A stretch of 64,000 nucleotides of DNA from Zobellella maritima. Its GTDB lineage: Bacteria; Pseudomonadota; Gammaproteobacteria; Enterobacterales; Aeromonadaceae. The stretch is taken from the NCBI RefSeq assembly GCF_003075035.1, contig NZ_QCZE01000001.1, positions 878,187 to 942,186 on the forward strand, given 5' to 3'. Position 1 is the first letter of the stretch; the number at the start of each line of letters is the position of its first letter. Positions 17,755-26,252 of the stretch are shown here, in pieces. The notes beneath the pieces are model-generated. The model had not been told where the DNA came from and did not search any database. It was given only the letters and a program-made list of their open reading frames with translations. A program made the position numbers and the translations under genes.

Positions 17755-18441
17755 TCAGGCAGTGAGCCACATATAGAGATGGAAGGCGGGCGGTGCCAGC
17801 AAGGCGGTCAGTATGCCGCACATCACCATCGCCAGGGAAGCAAAGGCCCCCTGGATGGCTCCGGCCTCCGCCGCCGCGCCGGTGCCGATGGCATGGGCGG
17901 CGGCCCCGATGGCAATTCCCTGGGCCTGGGGATCGTGAATACCGGCCAGCCGCATCAGCGGAAAGCCGAGGATGGCGCCCATCATGCCGACAATAATGAC
18001 CAGCCCGGCGGCGATAGCCGGGATACCCCCCAGGGAATCACTGACACTCATGGCCAGTGGCGTGGTGATGGATTTGGTGGCGATCGAGGCCAGCAATTCG
18101 GGACGGGCGGCAACCAGGGCGCCGATCATCAGGGTGGTGCCGACCGAAATCAGCACCGACAGGCCACAACAGGCCAGGATCGGGAGCAGTTGCTTGCGGA
18201 TCTGGGCCGCCTGCTGATAGAGCGGCAGGGCAAAGGCCACGACCGCCATGTCCAGCAGGAAGCCCAACGGTCGGGTGCCTTGACGGTAATCGGCCACCTC
18301 AAGATCGGTGACGGCCAGCAGGGCCATCAGCGCCAGGGCAGGCAACAGAATGGGATTCAGCAGTGGGCTTTTGAAACGGCGCGCCAGTTTTTTGGTCAGC
18401 AGATACAGGCCGGCGGTCAGGGGGATGGCCAGCCAGATCAT
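17755..18441 (-). CDS. lrgB: LrgB/CidB-family membrane protein
   Basis: 228 residues from ATG 18441, which overlaps the lrgA stop by 4 nt (ATGA). It has about six or seven hydrophobic segments and the signature KSITTPLAMSVSDSLGGIPAIAA. GAAAHAIGTGAAAEAG, the conserved C-terminal loop, is also present. The family works with LrgA as a holin/antiholin-like or small-metabolite transport system in the inner membrane. Its role in Gram-negatives is not settled. Confidence 0.9.
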   Translation of the reverse strand: MIWLAIPLTAGLYLLTKKLARRFKSPLLNPILLPALALMALLAVTDLEVADYRQGTRPLGFLLDMAVVAFALPLYQQAAQIRKQLLPILACCGLSVLISVGTTLMIGALVAARPELLASIATKSITTPLAMSVSDSLGGIPAIAAGLVIIVGMMGAILGFPLMRLAGIHDPQAQGIAIGAAAHAIGTGAAAEAGAIQGAFASLAMVMCGILTALLAPPAFHLYMWLTA

Positions 18442-18776
18442 CGGCTCCACCTCTGATACAGGTGGCCGACGCAAAGCAGGATCAGCACCAAGCCTGCCAG
18501 CGAAGTGCCGATGATCAGCCACAGGCCGTCGCTCAACACGTCCAGATAGCCGAGCAGGCCGACCGCCACCGGAATAAACAGCAGGGCCATGTGGCGCAGG
18601 ATCAGCTGGCCGCCATCATGAACCCAGTTCAGCCGGATCAGCTGCAGGCTCAACAGCATAAACAGGACGAACAGGCCGATGATACTGCCGGGAAAACCGA
18701 ACGGCAGCAGGGCTGCCACGCCCTTGCCGAGCTGCAGGCAGGCCAGAATAATCAGGAAGTCTCTTGCTAGTCTCAT
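18438..18776 (-). CDS. lrgA: LrgA/CidA-family membrane protein
   Basis: 112 residues with four predicted membrane segments. The conserved LPFGFPGSIIGLFVLF and the HMALLFIPVAVGLLGY signatures identify the LrgA/CidA family, which is holin-like. Start 18776 is chosen; a start at 18809 would overlap sbcB by 17 bp and add unconserved residues. It is translationally coupled to lrgB by an ATGA overlap. Confidence 0.88.
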   Translation of the reverse strand: MRLARDFLIILACLQLGKGVAALLPFGFPGSIIGLFVLFMLLSLQLIRLNWVHDGGQLILRHMALLFIPVAVGLLGYLDVLSDGLWLIIGTSLAGLVLILLCVGHLYQRWSR

Positions 18777-18792
18777 GGGATTGCCGGATCCC

Positions 18793-20208
18793 CTAAAGTG
18801 ACTGCACATAGCGGGCCATGGCGCGCAGCAGGCCCAACTTGTTATCGTTATCCTGATGCTCGATCACCAATTGTTCGAGCCTGGCCATATAGGACTCCAG
18901 CTGCGGGGCCAGTTTATCCTGGCAATGCAGGCGCCAACGTTGCCATTCCTGCTCGTTAAGGGTGTGTGGATAATTGCGGGCCCGGTAACGGAACAGCATT
19001 TCGGGCAGGCGGGAATCGTTGAACTGCAGCGGCAGCGTGGCCAGGGCATTGGGGCTGCTGTTACGGATCATGGCCATGGCGGCCTTGTCGGCCTCGCCGA
19101 AAAAACCGCCCTGGTAGAGGGCGCTGTCCACATCCTGGACAGGGTTTTCCGGCCAGGCATCGCTGTACAACTCGACGACCTTGGCGCGGATTTCCGGATG
19201 CTGTTTAAGCAGATCCAGGCTCCGTCGGCACTGCCGGCGATCGATGCCCAGTTCGTCGGCGCGGGCTTCACTCAGGGCGGCGGCCTTGGCCAGTACCGGG
19301 CATTTGTTGATATGGATAAGTTTCAGGGGAACAGGGGCCAGCTCTCCCAGTTCGCTGCGCCGGGTATAGAGGCGCTCGCGCAGGCTGGCAACATCCAGTT
19401 CCACCAAGGGCGTAAGATCCATGGCCAGGTTCACGCAAATCACCGCATTGCCATTGTCCGGATGCCAGGCCAGGGGGGCTATCCAGCTGGCACAGCCCTG
19501 AAAGGGGGAAAACATGCCGGAAACATGGACCAGCGGCGTGCCGTTCACCACATCGAGCAGCGCCTTGACCTTGCCCTTGGCCCTTAGTTCAAACAGATAA
19601 TCAAACAGCCTGGGCTGGGCTTGTCTGAGCAGGCGGGCCAGGGCGATGGTGGCGCGTACGTCGGCCAGGGCATCGTGGGCATTGCTGTGGCTGATACCGT
19701 TGGCTGCGGTCAGCAGCTCCAACCTGAAGCTGGGCTTGCCGTCGTCATCCAGCGGCCAGTTGATGCCAGCCGGGCGCAGGGCATAAAAAGCGCGGACCAC
19801 ATCCAGCAGATCCCAGCGGGAATTACCCTGCTGCCAGCTGTAGGCGTAGGCATCATAAAAGTTGCGGTACAGGGTGTAGCGGGTCACCTCATCGTCGAAG
19901 CGGATGTTGTTATAGCCCAGAATGCAGCTGTTGGGCTGGCTGAACTGCTCATGGATACGGGCGATAAACTCGGCTTCACACAGCCCCTCCTGCTCCGCCT
20001 TCTGGGGAGTGATGCCGGTGATCAGGGTTGCTTCCGGGCTCGGCAGGTAGTCGCTTGGCAAACGGCAATAGAGGGTCAGCGGGTCGCCGATTTCGTTCAG
20101 TTCGGCATCGGTCCGGATGCCGGCGAACTGGACCGGTCGGTCGAGGGCCGGGTTTACTCCGGCGGTTTCGAAGTCGTGAAAATAGAAGCTTGGTTGTGTG
20201 GTGGTCAT
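18793..20208 (-). CDS. sbcB: Exodeoxyribonuclease I
   Basis: 471 residues, against 475 in E. coli. It is a processive 3'-5' single-strand DNA exonuclease in recombination and mismatch repair. The DEDD-family exonuclease core begins with YFHDFETAG (Asp and Glu near residues 12-14) and includes GYNNIRFDDEVTRYTLYRNFYDAY and NAHDALADVRATIALA. The SH3-like and C-terminal ExoI domains follow (ARNYPHTLNEQEWQRW). It lies upstream of lrgA on the same strand with a 16-bp gap, so read-through is possible. Confidence 0.95.
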   Translation of the reverse strand: MTTTQPSFYFHDFETAGVNPALDRPVQFAGIRTDAELNEIGDPLTLYCRLPSDYLPSPEATLITGITPQKAEQEGLCEAEFIARIHEQFSQPNSCILGYNNIRFDDEVTRYTLYRNFYDAYAYSWQQGNSRWDLLDVVRAFYALRPAGINWPLDDDGKPSFRLELLTAANGISHSNAHDALADVRATIALARLLRQAQPRLFDYLFELRAKGKVKALLDVVNGTPLVHVSGMFSPFQGCASWIAPLAWHPDNGNAVICVNLAMDLTPLVELDVASLRERLYTRRSELGELAPVPLKLIHINKCPVLAKAAALSEARADELGIDRRQCRRSLDLLKQHPEIRAKVVELYSDAWPENPVQDVDSALYQGGFFGEADKAAMAMIRNSSPNALATLPLQFNDSRLPEMLFRYRARNYPHTLNEQEWQRWRLHCQDKLAPQLESYMARLEQLVIEHQDNDNKLGLLRAMARYVQSL

Positions 20209-20358
20209 GCTGTGCCCGTATCCCGGTGCCCGTCGTGGGTTTTATTATGCGTGAGCCGCTCCGGGATCCCAAGCCATGAGCGGGGAGATGGTTAAGAAAG
20301 GGCGTCGATAGCTGCTGTTTTAAACAATTTTTGGCGAAAGGCAAGGAGCCTGTGGCCA

Positions 20359-20422
20359 GGCCGTGGGAGCGGCGATTCCGCCGGAAAAAACAGCCACCGT
20401 CGAGGCCGCCGCTTCCACAGGG
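20359..20422. repeat. REP-like palindrome between maoP and sbcB
   Basis: Arms GTGGGAGCGGCGATTCCGCC and GGCCGCCGCTTCCACA bracket a short A-rich loop. It is a short member of the dispersed palindrome family seen elsewhere in the window. The surrounding gap from 20209 to 20516 otherwise shows no gene. Confidence 0.5.
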
Positions 20423-20466
20423 GTCAGGTCGGCAGGCAGATACCGGGGCTTGGGCGTGGCGCCAAT

Positions 20467-20492
20467 AAAAAGGCCGGCCTTGGGCCGGCCTT
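20467..20492 (-). terminator. Terminator of the maoP-like gene
   Basis: On the minus strand a perfect 10-bp stem (20470-20479 with 20483-20492, 3-nt loop) is followed by TTTTT. It lies 25 bp past the stop of the maoP-like gene. Confidence 0.75.
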
Positions 20493-20516
20493 GGGCCTAG
20501 GGGGCAGGATGACAAT

Positions 20517-20855
20517 TTATTCGGCGACGTCTTCGACGGGCTCGAAATCTTCATCATTGCTGCTGGATTGCATGGGGGTGCACAGACGGTGTACCCGTCT
20601 TGGACCTATTACCTTCAGGTACTTCAACCACACCTTGGCATGATTGTTATTCAGGGCCGCCCCTTGCTGAACCTGCTCGATAAAACGCTGCTCCTCATCG
20701 GTTGCCGGCGCCCGTTGGCCTGTATACAGGCTCAGCATGGCATGGCCGCATTGTTCAAGCAACAGGGCCTCCGCCACCGTAAACTCACCACAACGACGCA
20801 AACCGCGAGGGAAGTGGGCGAAGTCCTGAAAAGGCTTGGGTGACTCAAAGCTCAT
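20517..20855 (-). CDS. maoP: MaoP/YifE (DUF413) family protein
   Basis: 112 residues from ATG 20855. The stretch DFAHFPRGLRRCGEFTVAEA-LLE-G, the TDEEQRFIEQ helix and WLKYLK...RRVHRLC match the DUF413 family of E. coli YifE, later called MaoP. MaoP organises the Ori macrodomain in E. coli. The longer frame to 20957 has an unrelated N-terminus and is rejected. The C-terminus is acidic, as in YifE. Confidence 0.82.
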   Translation of the reverse strand: MSFESPKPFQDFAHFPRGLRRCGEFTVAEALLLEQCGHAMLSLYTGQRAPATDEEQRFIEQVQQGAALNNNHAKVWLKYLKVIGPRRVHRLCTPMQSSSNDEDFEPVEDVAE

Positions 20856-21053
20856 TTTCACTCTCACTCTAAGTGGCTCTCTAGATCGCGAAAAGTATGG
20901 CACTGTGTGACTCGATGCAAAATCAATTTTTTGTTCGACACGACAAAATATTTTCAACGAACAATTAGCGAATAAAAAGCACTCCGCTTAGTACGAAATA
21001 TAACCTGTTTAGGGTGTGTGGGCCGGCCGCCGTGAGCCGGCCGCAGCCACTTA

Positions 21054-21074
21054 AAGTGGCGCACGGCGCCACTT
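21054..21074 (-). terminator. Hairpin downstream of the cold-shock gene
   Basis: A perfect 9-bp stem (21054-21062 with 21066-21074, 3-nt loop) lies 29 bp past the cold-shock gene stop. A second GGCCGG palindrome lies just beyond (21021-21043). No T-run is present. Confidence 0.5.
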
Positions 21075-21102
21075 GATTCAGGTGTGAGGGAGGAGGGGGA
21101 GG

Positions 21103-21312
21103 CTAGAGCAGTTCTACTTCGTCGGCCTGTGGGCCTTTTTTACCGTCGGTGACCACAAAGCTGACCGCCTGGCCTTCCTTGAGGGTCTTGAAGCCTTCGT
21201 TTCGTATCGAGGAAAAGTGCACAAACAAGTCTGCGCCCGATTCACGAGAGATAAAACCGAAGCCTTTTTCTTCGTTGAACCACTTAACGGTTCCTGTTTC
21301 TTTGGTGCTCAT
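21103..21312 (-). CDS. CspA-family cold-shock protein
   Basis: 69 residues from ATG 21312. It forms a single OB-fold that binds RNA or single-stranded DNA. RNP1 is KGFGFI and RNP2 is LFVHF; the start [19 protein letters not shown] and end KGPQADEV are typical. A GGAAAG site precedes the ATG. It cannot be matched to one particular paralogue (CspA to CspE) from sequence alone. Whether it is cold-induced is unclear, because the leader upstream is not obviously long. Confidence 0.9.
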   Translation of the reverse strand: MSTKETGTVKWFNEEKGFGFISRESGADLFVHFSSIRNEGFKTLKEGQAVSFVVTDGKKGPQADEVELL

Positions 21313-21594
21313 ATCTGCTTTCCATGTTGCATGACGAAAGAGTGATGAAACCAGCTCCACCACTGCTCTTGAGCTTAGCAGGTGGTGATAAATTAGGCGA
21401 AAAGAAGACAGGAATGGAGGTGGCGGGTTCGCCGCAGTCGCACTCCGGCCTTGCCCGACGACGGTGACGGTCGGAGGGCCTGGATCCGGGGAGGTGGCAA
21501 GGCAATGACAGGCTCAAAAGGAGCCTTAAAATGATTACTGTTGTAATAATAAATTCATGCAAAAATTTAATTTTTTATAACTGTTTTGGCGGTT

Positions 21595-21600
21595 TATACT
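21595..21600 (+). promoter_or_regulatory. Possible -10 element of the ectoine operon
   Basis: TATACT in an AT-rich block about 80 bp before ectA. The matching -35 position is only a T-run, which fits an activator-dependent or stress-sigma promoter. The 368-bp gap from 21313 to 21680 has no gene; its left half is GC-rich. Confidence 0.3.
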
Positions 21601-21680
21601 TGTAATTATCGGTGTGGGTGTTAGTTTATATGGCGAATTTCATTTAGCTCACTAACTAAAAATGCTTAGGCATCTAAATT

Positions 21681-22193
21681 ATGGATACTGACACGACAAG
21701 GGTACAAGCTACCCAATCACTCCTGCGCCATCCCACGGCGACCGACGGCATGGCCGTTCATCGGCTGATCGCCCGATGTGCTCCGTTAGACACCAACTCG
21801 GCCTACTGCAACCTGCTGCAGTGCCTGCATTTCGCCGACACCTGCATGCTGGCCGAAGATGCCGGCCAGGTACTTGGTTTTATCTCCGCCTATCGCAAGC
21901 CTGCGGAACCCGACACCCTGTTCGTCTGGCAGGTGGCCATCGATGAGCGGGCGCGAGGCAAGCGGCTGGCCCGCACCCTGCTGGATGCCATCCTGTCTTC
22001 GCCCGGCGCCGAGGGGGTCAAGGTGATCGAAACCACCATCACCGCCGATAACGCCGCTTCCTGGGCACTGTTCGAAGGGGTTGCGCGCGACAAGGGACAG
22101 GACAAGGGCGAACGCCATGTGCTGTTTGATCAAGTCCGCCATTTTGGTGGCCAGCACGGCAGCGAAATTCTCTATCGCATCACCCTGGGCTGA
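21681..22193 (+). CDS. ectA: L-2,4-diaminobutyrate N-acetyltransferase
   Basis: 170 residues and a GNAT fold. It acetylates diaminobutyrate with acetyl-CoA, the second step of ectoine synthesis. SAYCNLLQCLHFADTC and the acetyl-CoA-binding DERARGKRLARTLLD (around residues 92-106) are characteristic. TTITADNAASWALFEG closes the active-site region. It is first in an ectA-ectB-ectC-ask operon. Ectoine is a compatible solute, so induction by high salt is expected. Confidence 0.95.
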   Translation: MDTDTTRVQATQSLLRHPTATDGMAVHRLIARCAPLDTNSAYCNLLQCLHFADTCMLAEDAGQVLGFISAYRKPAEPDTLFVWQVAIDERARGKRLARTLLDAILSSPGAEGVKVIETTITADNAASWALFEGVARDKGQDKGERHVLFDQVRHFGGQHGSEILYRITLG

Positions 22194-22252
22194 GCCCGCT
22201 TCCGCATTTATTTTCATCTACAGTTTTTAACTCAAGACTTTAAGGAGTCGTA

Positions 22253-23524
22253 ATGGGTATTTTTGAGGTAATGGAATCCGGCGTACAAACCTACGCCCGT
22301 TCGTTCCCGGTTGTTTTTAATAAGGCGCAGGGCGCCTGGCTGACAGACAAGAGCGGCAAGCGCTATCTGGACTTCCTGGCCGGTGCCGGCACGCTGAACT
22401 ACGGTCATAATCATCCGGTCCTGAAAGAGGCGCTGATCGACTATATCCAGGCCGACGGCATCACCCATGGGCTGGATATGCATACTTCGGCCAAGGGCGC
22501 TTTCCTGACCGCGCTGCAGGACATCATCCTCAAGCCTCGCGGCCTGGATCATGTGGCCCAGTTTACCGGCCCGACAGGCACCAATGCGGTAGAGGCGGCG
22601 ATGAAGCTGGCTCGCAAGGTCACCGGCCGGGACAATATCGTCGCCTTCACCAACGGTTTCCATGGCGTCAGCCTGGGTGCCCTGGCGGCGACCGGTAATC
22701 AGCACCACAGGGGCGGTGCCGGCACAGTGCTGGCCAATGTCACCCGCTTGCCCTATGACGGTTACCCCGGCGCCGGTGAAGACAGCCTGCTGCTGTTTGA
22801 AACCATGCTAAACGATAATTCCAGTGGTCTGGACAAGCCGGCCGCGGTGCTGTTTGAGGTAGTTCAAGGTGAAGGCGGACTGAATGTGGCCTCCATGGAC
22901 TGGCTCAAAAAGCTCCAGTCCATCTGCCGGCAGCATGACATCCTGATGATTGTCGATGATATCCAGGCAGGCTGCGGCCGTACCGGTACCTTCTTCAGCT
23001 TCGAGCCGGCCGGGATCAAGCCGGACATCATCACCCTGTCCAAGTCGCTCAGCGGCTACGGTCTGCCCTTTGCCCTGGTGCTGATCCGCCCGGATCTGGA
23101 TCAGTGGGAGCCCGGTGAACACAACGGCACCTTCCGTGGCAACAACCATGCGTTCGTGACCGCCCGCAGGGCATTGGAAATATTCTGGCAGGATGATGAA
23201 TTCGCCAGCGCGGTGCGAGCCAAGGGCGAGTTGCTGACTGCCCGCCTGCAGCGGCTGGTTGAACGCCACCCGAGCCTGTTCGTGAAGGTCAAGGGGCGGG
23301 GCATGATGCAGGGCATCAAGTGCCGCGACGGCGATATTGCCGATGCGATCACCACCAAGGCCTTCGAGCGGGGCCTGGTGATCGAGACCGCCGGTCCGGA
23401 CGATGAAGTGGTCAAGTGTCTGTGCCCGCTGATCATCAGCGAGCAGGATCTCAAGCAGGGGCTGGACTGGCTGGAAGAGGCCATCAATGACACCGCCGGC
23501 GAGCGTTTGGGCAAGGCGTCCTGA
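22253..23524 (+). CDS. ectB: Diaminobutyrate--2-oxoglutarate transaminase
   Basis: 423 residues, a class III PLP aminotransferase. It makes L-2,4-diaminobutyrate from aspartate semialdehyde, with glutamate as amino donor. The PLP lysine is about residue 264 in TLSKSLSGYG. GPTGTNAVEAAMKLAR and DDIQAGCGRTG are the cofactor-binding motifs. An AAGGAG Shine-Dalgarno precedes the ATG. It is spaced 59 bp after ectA. Confidence 0.96.
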   Translation: MGIFEVMESGVQTYARSFPVVFNKAQGAWLTDKSGKRYLDFLAGAGTLNYGHNHPVLKEALIDYIQADGITHGLDMHTSAKGAFLTALQDIILKPRGLDHVAQFTGPTGTNAVEAAMKLARKVTGRDNIVAFTNGFHGVSLGALAATGNQHHRGGAGTVLANVTRLPYDGYPGAGEDSLLLFETMLNDNSSGLDKPAAVLFEVVQGEGGLNVASMDWLKKLQSICRQHDILMIVDDIQAGCGRTGTFFSFEPAGIKPDIITLSKSLSGYGLPFALVLIRPDLDQWEPGEHNGTFRGNNHAFVTARRALEIFWQDDEFASAVRAKGELLTARLQRLVERHPSLFVKVKGRGMMQGIKCRDGDIADAITTKAFERGLVIETAGPDDEVVKCLCPLIISEQDLKQGLDWLEEAINDTAGERLGKAS

Positions 23525-23604
23525 GCCAACTCGATACGCAATGGCAGGCCCGGCGGCTGCCGGGCCATTAATCATATCAACATCATAAATTTGAAGGATC
23601 CAGC

Positions 23605-24012
23605 ATGATAGTTCGTACCCTTGAGGAATGTGAAAACAGTGAGCGCCGGGTAGTGTCGGAAACAGGCACCTGGGAAAGCACGCGCATGTTGCTCAAAGAC
23701 GACAACATGGGCTTTTCTTTCCATATCACCACCATCTACGCCAGCACCGAAACCCACATCCATTACCAGAATCACCTGGAGTCTGTGTACTGCATCAGTG
23801 GCGATGGCGAAATCGAAACCCTGGCCGACGGCAAGGTGTATCCCATTGAGCCCGGTACCCTCTATATCCTGGATCAGCACGACGAGCATCTGCTGCGTGG
23901 TGGTAAAGAGGACATGAAGCTGGCCTGCGTGTTCAATCCGCCCCTGACCGGCAAGGAAGTGCACGATAAGGACGGCGTCTATCCGCTGGAAACCGAAGCA
24001 GTTAACAACTGA
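23605..24012 (+). CDS. ectC: L-ectoine synthase
   Basis: 135 residues and a cupin fold. It cyclises N-gamma-acetyl-diaminobutyrate to ectoine. [10 protein letters not shown] at the N-terminus, [26 protein letters not shown] and [15 protein letters not shown], with their metal-binding His and Glu residues, are hallmark segments. It is spaced 80 bp after ectB, with a GAAGGATCC SD region. No hydroxylase gene (ectD) follows in this window. Confidence 0.96.
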   Translation: MIVRTLEECENSERRVVSETGTWESTRMLLKDDNMGFSFHITTIYASTETHIHYQNHLESVYCISGDGEIETLADGKVYPIEPGTLYILDQHDEHLLRGGKEDMKLACVFNPPLTGKEVHDKDGVYPLETEAVNN

Positions 24013-24016
24013 CGGA

Positions 24017-24042
24017 GAGGGGAATGGGACACCATTCCCCTC
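24017..24042 (+). terminator. Perfect hairpin directly after ectC
   Basis: An 11-bp perfect stem (24017-24027 with 24032-24042, 4-nt loop) starts 5 nt after the ectC stop. There is no T-run, so it is more likely an attenuator or mRNA-end protector than a full terminator. Confidence 0.55.
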
Positions 24043-24059
24043 CACCCGCCAGTGTCGAC

Positions 24060-24102
24060 CATTTTCACTGGGCAAGGCCTGCGCCCCGGCCCACTGAAAA
24101 TG
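24060..24102 (+). promoter_or_regulatory. Second large hairpin between ectC and ask
   Basis: Arms 24060-24073 and 24089-24102 pair at 13 of 14 positions, with one C-C mismatch and a 15-nt GC-rich loop. With the hairpin at 24017 it forms a two-stem leader ahead of the ask start at 24151. Confidence 0.5.
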
Positions 24103-24150
24103 TGCGACCCATCTCTTCTTCATATACCAATAAAAATTACAGGGGTTATT

Positions 24151-25587
24151 GTGTCTCACACAGTAGAAAAAATCGGCGGCACCTCCATGAGCCAGTATCA
24201 GGCGGTGCGCGACAACATAGCACTGCATAACCGTACGCCGGATCAGTATTATCAGCGCATGCTGGTGGTATCGGCCTTCGGCGGCATTACCGACGGCCTG
24301 CTCGAATGCAAGCGCACCGGCGCCCCCGGCGTCTACGCCACCTATGCGGATGCGGAAGACGAACATGCCTGGGAGCAGGCGCTGGATAACGTCAGCGCCC
24401 AGATGGAAAAAATCAACCGGGAGATGTTCGGCGAGACGCCGGAACGTTACCTGGCGGATACCTTCCTCACCAAACGCATCGCCGGTATTCGCGACTGCCT
24501 GCGTCACCTGCGTCAGGTCTGTGCGTTCGGTCAGTTTCAGCTGGCCGAACAGCTGCAGACCATTCGCGAATTGCTGGCCGCCATGGGCGAAGCCCACAGT
24601 GCCCATAATATGGTGCTGTACCTGCGCCAAAGTGGGGTGAATGCGATATTGATGGACCTGACCGGCTGGCGTACCGACCAGGCGCTGCCACTCAACGAGG
24701 TGCTGCAACAGGCCTTGGCGAAGGTCGACCTGGCCACCCAGCTGCCGGTGGTCACCGGCTATGCCCATTGTAAAGAAGGACTCATGAGTACCTTCGATCG
24801 GGGCTACAGCGAGATGACCTTCAGCCGGCTGGCGGTATTGAGCGGTGCCCGGGAGGCGGTGATCCACAAGGAATATCACCTGAGCAGCGCGGATCCGCGG
24901 CTGGCGGGTGAAGACAGTGTGATCCCTATCGGCCGCACCAACTATGATGTGACCGATCAGCTGTCCAACCTGGGGATGGAGGCGATTCATCCCCAGGCCG
25001 CCAAGGGCCTGCGTCAGCAGGGAATACCCCTGCGGGTACGCAACACCTTCGAGCCGGAGCACGAAGGCACCCTGATCACCACCGGCTACCGCAGTCCGTC
25101 GCCTTGCGTGGAAATGGTCGCCGGCCGTCGCAACCTGTTTGCCGTCGAGCTGTTTGATCAGGATATGGTGGGGCGGGTATCCCATTACGCCGAGGGCTTC
25201 ACCGACGAGCTGGACAAGATGCATCTGAATCTGGTGGCCAAGGACATGAATGCCAACACCCTGACCTATTATCTGGCCGGCAACCGCAAACAGGTGCGTC
25301 GGCTGGTCGACGCCTTGCAGCGCCGGTTTCAGAACGCCGAGCTCAACACCCACAAGGTATCCCTGGTGTCGGCGGTGGGCAGTGACATGAACATTCCCGG
25401 CCTGCTGGCCCGTTCGGTGGGCGCGCTGAACAAGGCCGAGGTACCGGTGCGAGCCGTGCATCAGTCGCTGCGGGCGGTGGAAATGCAGTTTATCGTGGAT
25501 GATCAATACTATCAGCAGGCGGTGGTTTCACTGCATAATGAGCTGGTTCAGACCCATGCGGATACGGTGGCACTGGCCGTCGCCTGA
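24151..25587 (+). CDS. ask: Ectoine-operon aspartate kinase
   Basis: 478 residues from GTG 24151, which has AGGGG 5 nt upstream. The family N-terminus HTVEKIGGTSM supports this start over the in-frame ATG at 24052. It phosphorylates aspartate to feed ectoine synthesis. The amino-acid kinase domain is followed from about residue 340 by ACT-type regulatory repeats (SCVEMVAGRRNLFAVELF, NTHKVSLVSAVGSDM). Kinases encoded in ectoine operons (Ask_Ect) are known to escape lysine/threonine feedback. It is last in the operon. Confidence 0.92.
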   Translation: MSHTVEKIGGTSMSQYQAVRDNIALHNRTPDQYYQRMLVVSAFGGITDGLLECKRTGAPGVYATYADAEDEHAWEQALDNVSAQMEKINREMFGETPERYLADTFLTKRIAGIRDCLRHLRQVCAFGQFQLAEQLQTIRELLAAMGEAHSAHNMVLYLRQSGVNAILMDLTGWRTDQALPLNEVLQQALAKVDLATQLPVVTGYAHCKEGLMSTFDRGYSEMTFSRLAVLSGAREAVIHKEYHLSSADPRLAGEDSVIPIGRTNYDVTDQLSNLGMEAIHPQAAKGLRQQGIPLRVRNTFEPEHEGTLITTGYRSPSPCVEMVAGRRNLFAVELFDQDMVGRVSHYAEGFTDELDKMHLNLVAKDMNANTLTYYLAGNRKQVRRLVDALQRRFQNAELNTHKVSLVSAVGSDMNIPGLLARSVGALNKAEVPVRAVHQSLRAVEMQFIVDDQYYQQAVVSLHNELVQTHADTVALAVA

Positions 25588-25610
25588 TCATCCTGTGCCG
25601 GGTCTCCCAA

Positions 25611-25740
25611 TGTGGGAGACCCGCCCTCGCGGCGAGTTGACCACAGGCCATTACATATCTTCAGCTGTATTCAGACTTATCGCGGCGAGGTCGTCCCTCC
25701 TAAAAAGGTCTCCCTCCTACAAAGATCGCTCTCCATAAGG
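25611..25740. repeat. REP-like palindrome downstream of ask
   Basis: Arms GTGGGAGACCCGCCCTCGCGGCGAG and TCGCGGCGAGGTCGTCCCTCCTA bracket a central TTACATATCTTCAGCTGTATT-like segment that recurs in the 7132 copy. A partial copy follows near 25708. Confidence 0.6.
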
Positions 25741-25822
25741 GGGCTTGCTCCCGGCCCGCCATTAGATTTTCTGCACTGTTTTTGGCAGACTGACAGCCAC
25801 ATTTGTCAATGGTGTTACTGTT

Positions 25823-26104
25823 ATGGCCAAACGTGCCTGTGCCCTGCATATCCTGGTAAAAACCCAAGCCCAGTGCGAAGCCCTGAAGGCGGAGCTCGAC
25901 AAGGGCGCCGATTTCCATCAACTGGCCAAGAAACATTCGATCTGCCCTTCGGGCAAGCGTGGCGGGGATCTGGGCGAATTCAACAAAGGCGACATGGTCG
26001 GCCCCTTTGACAAGGCGGTGTTCACTGGCCCAGAACGGGTGGTGCAGGGGCCCATCAAGACCCGTTTTGGCTATCATCTGATCAAGGTGCTCTATCGCAG
26101 CTAA
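25823..26104 (+). CDS. ppiC: Parvulin peptidyl-prolyl cis-trans isomerase C
   Basis: 93 residues, the same as E. coli PpiC. It is a single cytosolic parvulin domain with no signal peptide. [32 protein letters not shown], the [12 protein letters not shown] turn and [13 protein letters not shown] include the active-site residues of the fold. It accelerates proline isomerisation during folding. It is a single-gene unit between the ectoine operon and a ybjD-like gene. Confidence 0.95.
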   Translation: MAKRACALHILVKTQAQCEALKAELDKGADFHQLAKKHSICPSGKRGGDLGEFNKGDMVGPFDKAVFTGPERVVQGPIKTRFGYHLIKVLYRS

Positions 26105-26252
26105 TGCGCAGTAGCGGGAACATACCGGGTTTTCCCTGAACATATTGTTGGTTTGCACGGGTCTCTGTCATTATTAGGGGGGGCCCCGCGAGTGTGCGGT
26201 AATTGCGTTGGTATCGCCACGCAGCGGGGCAAGGCCCTGAACAGGATGCGCC

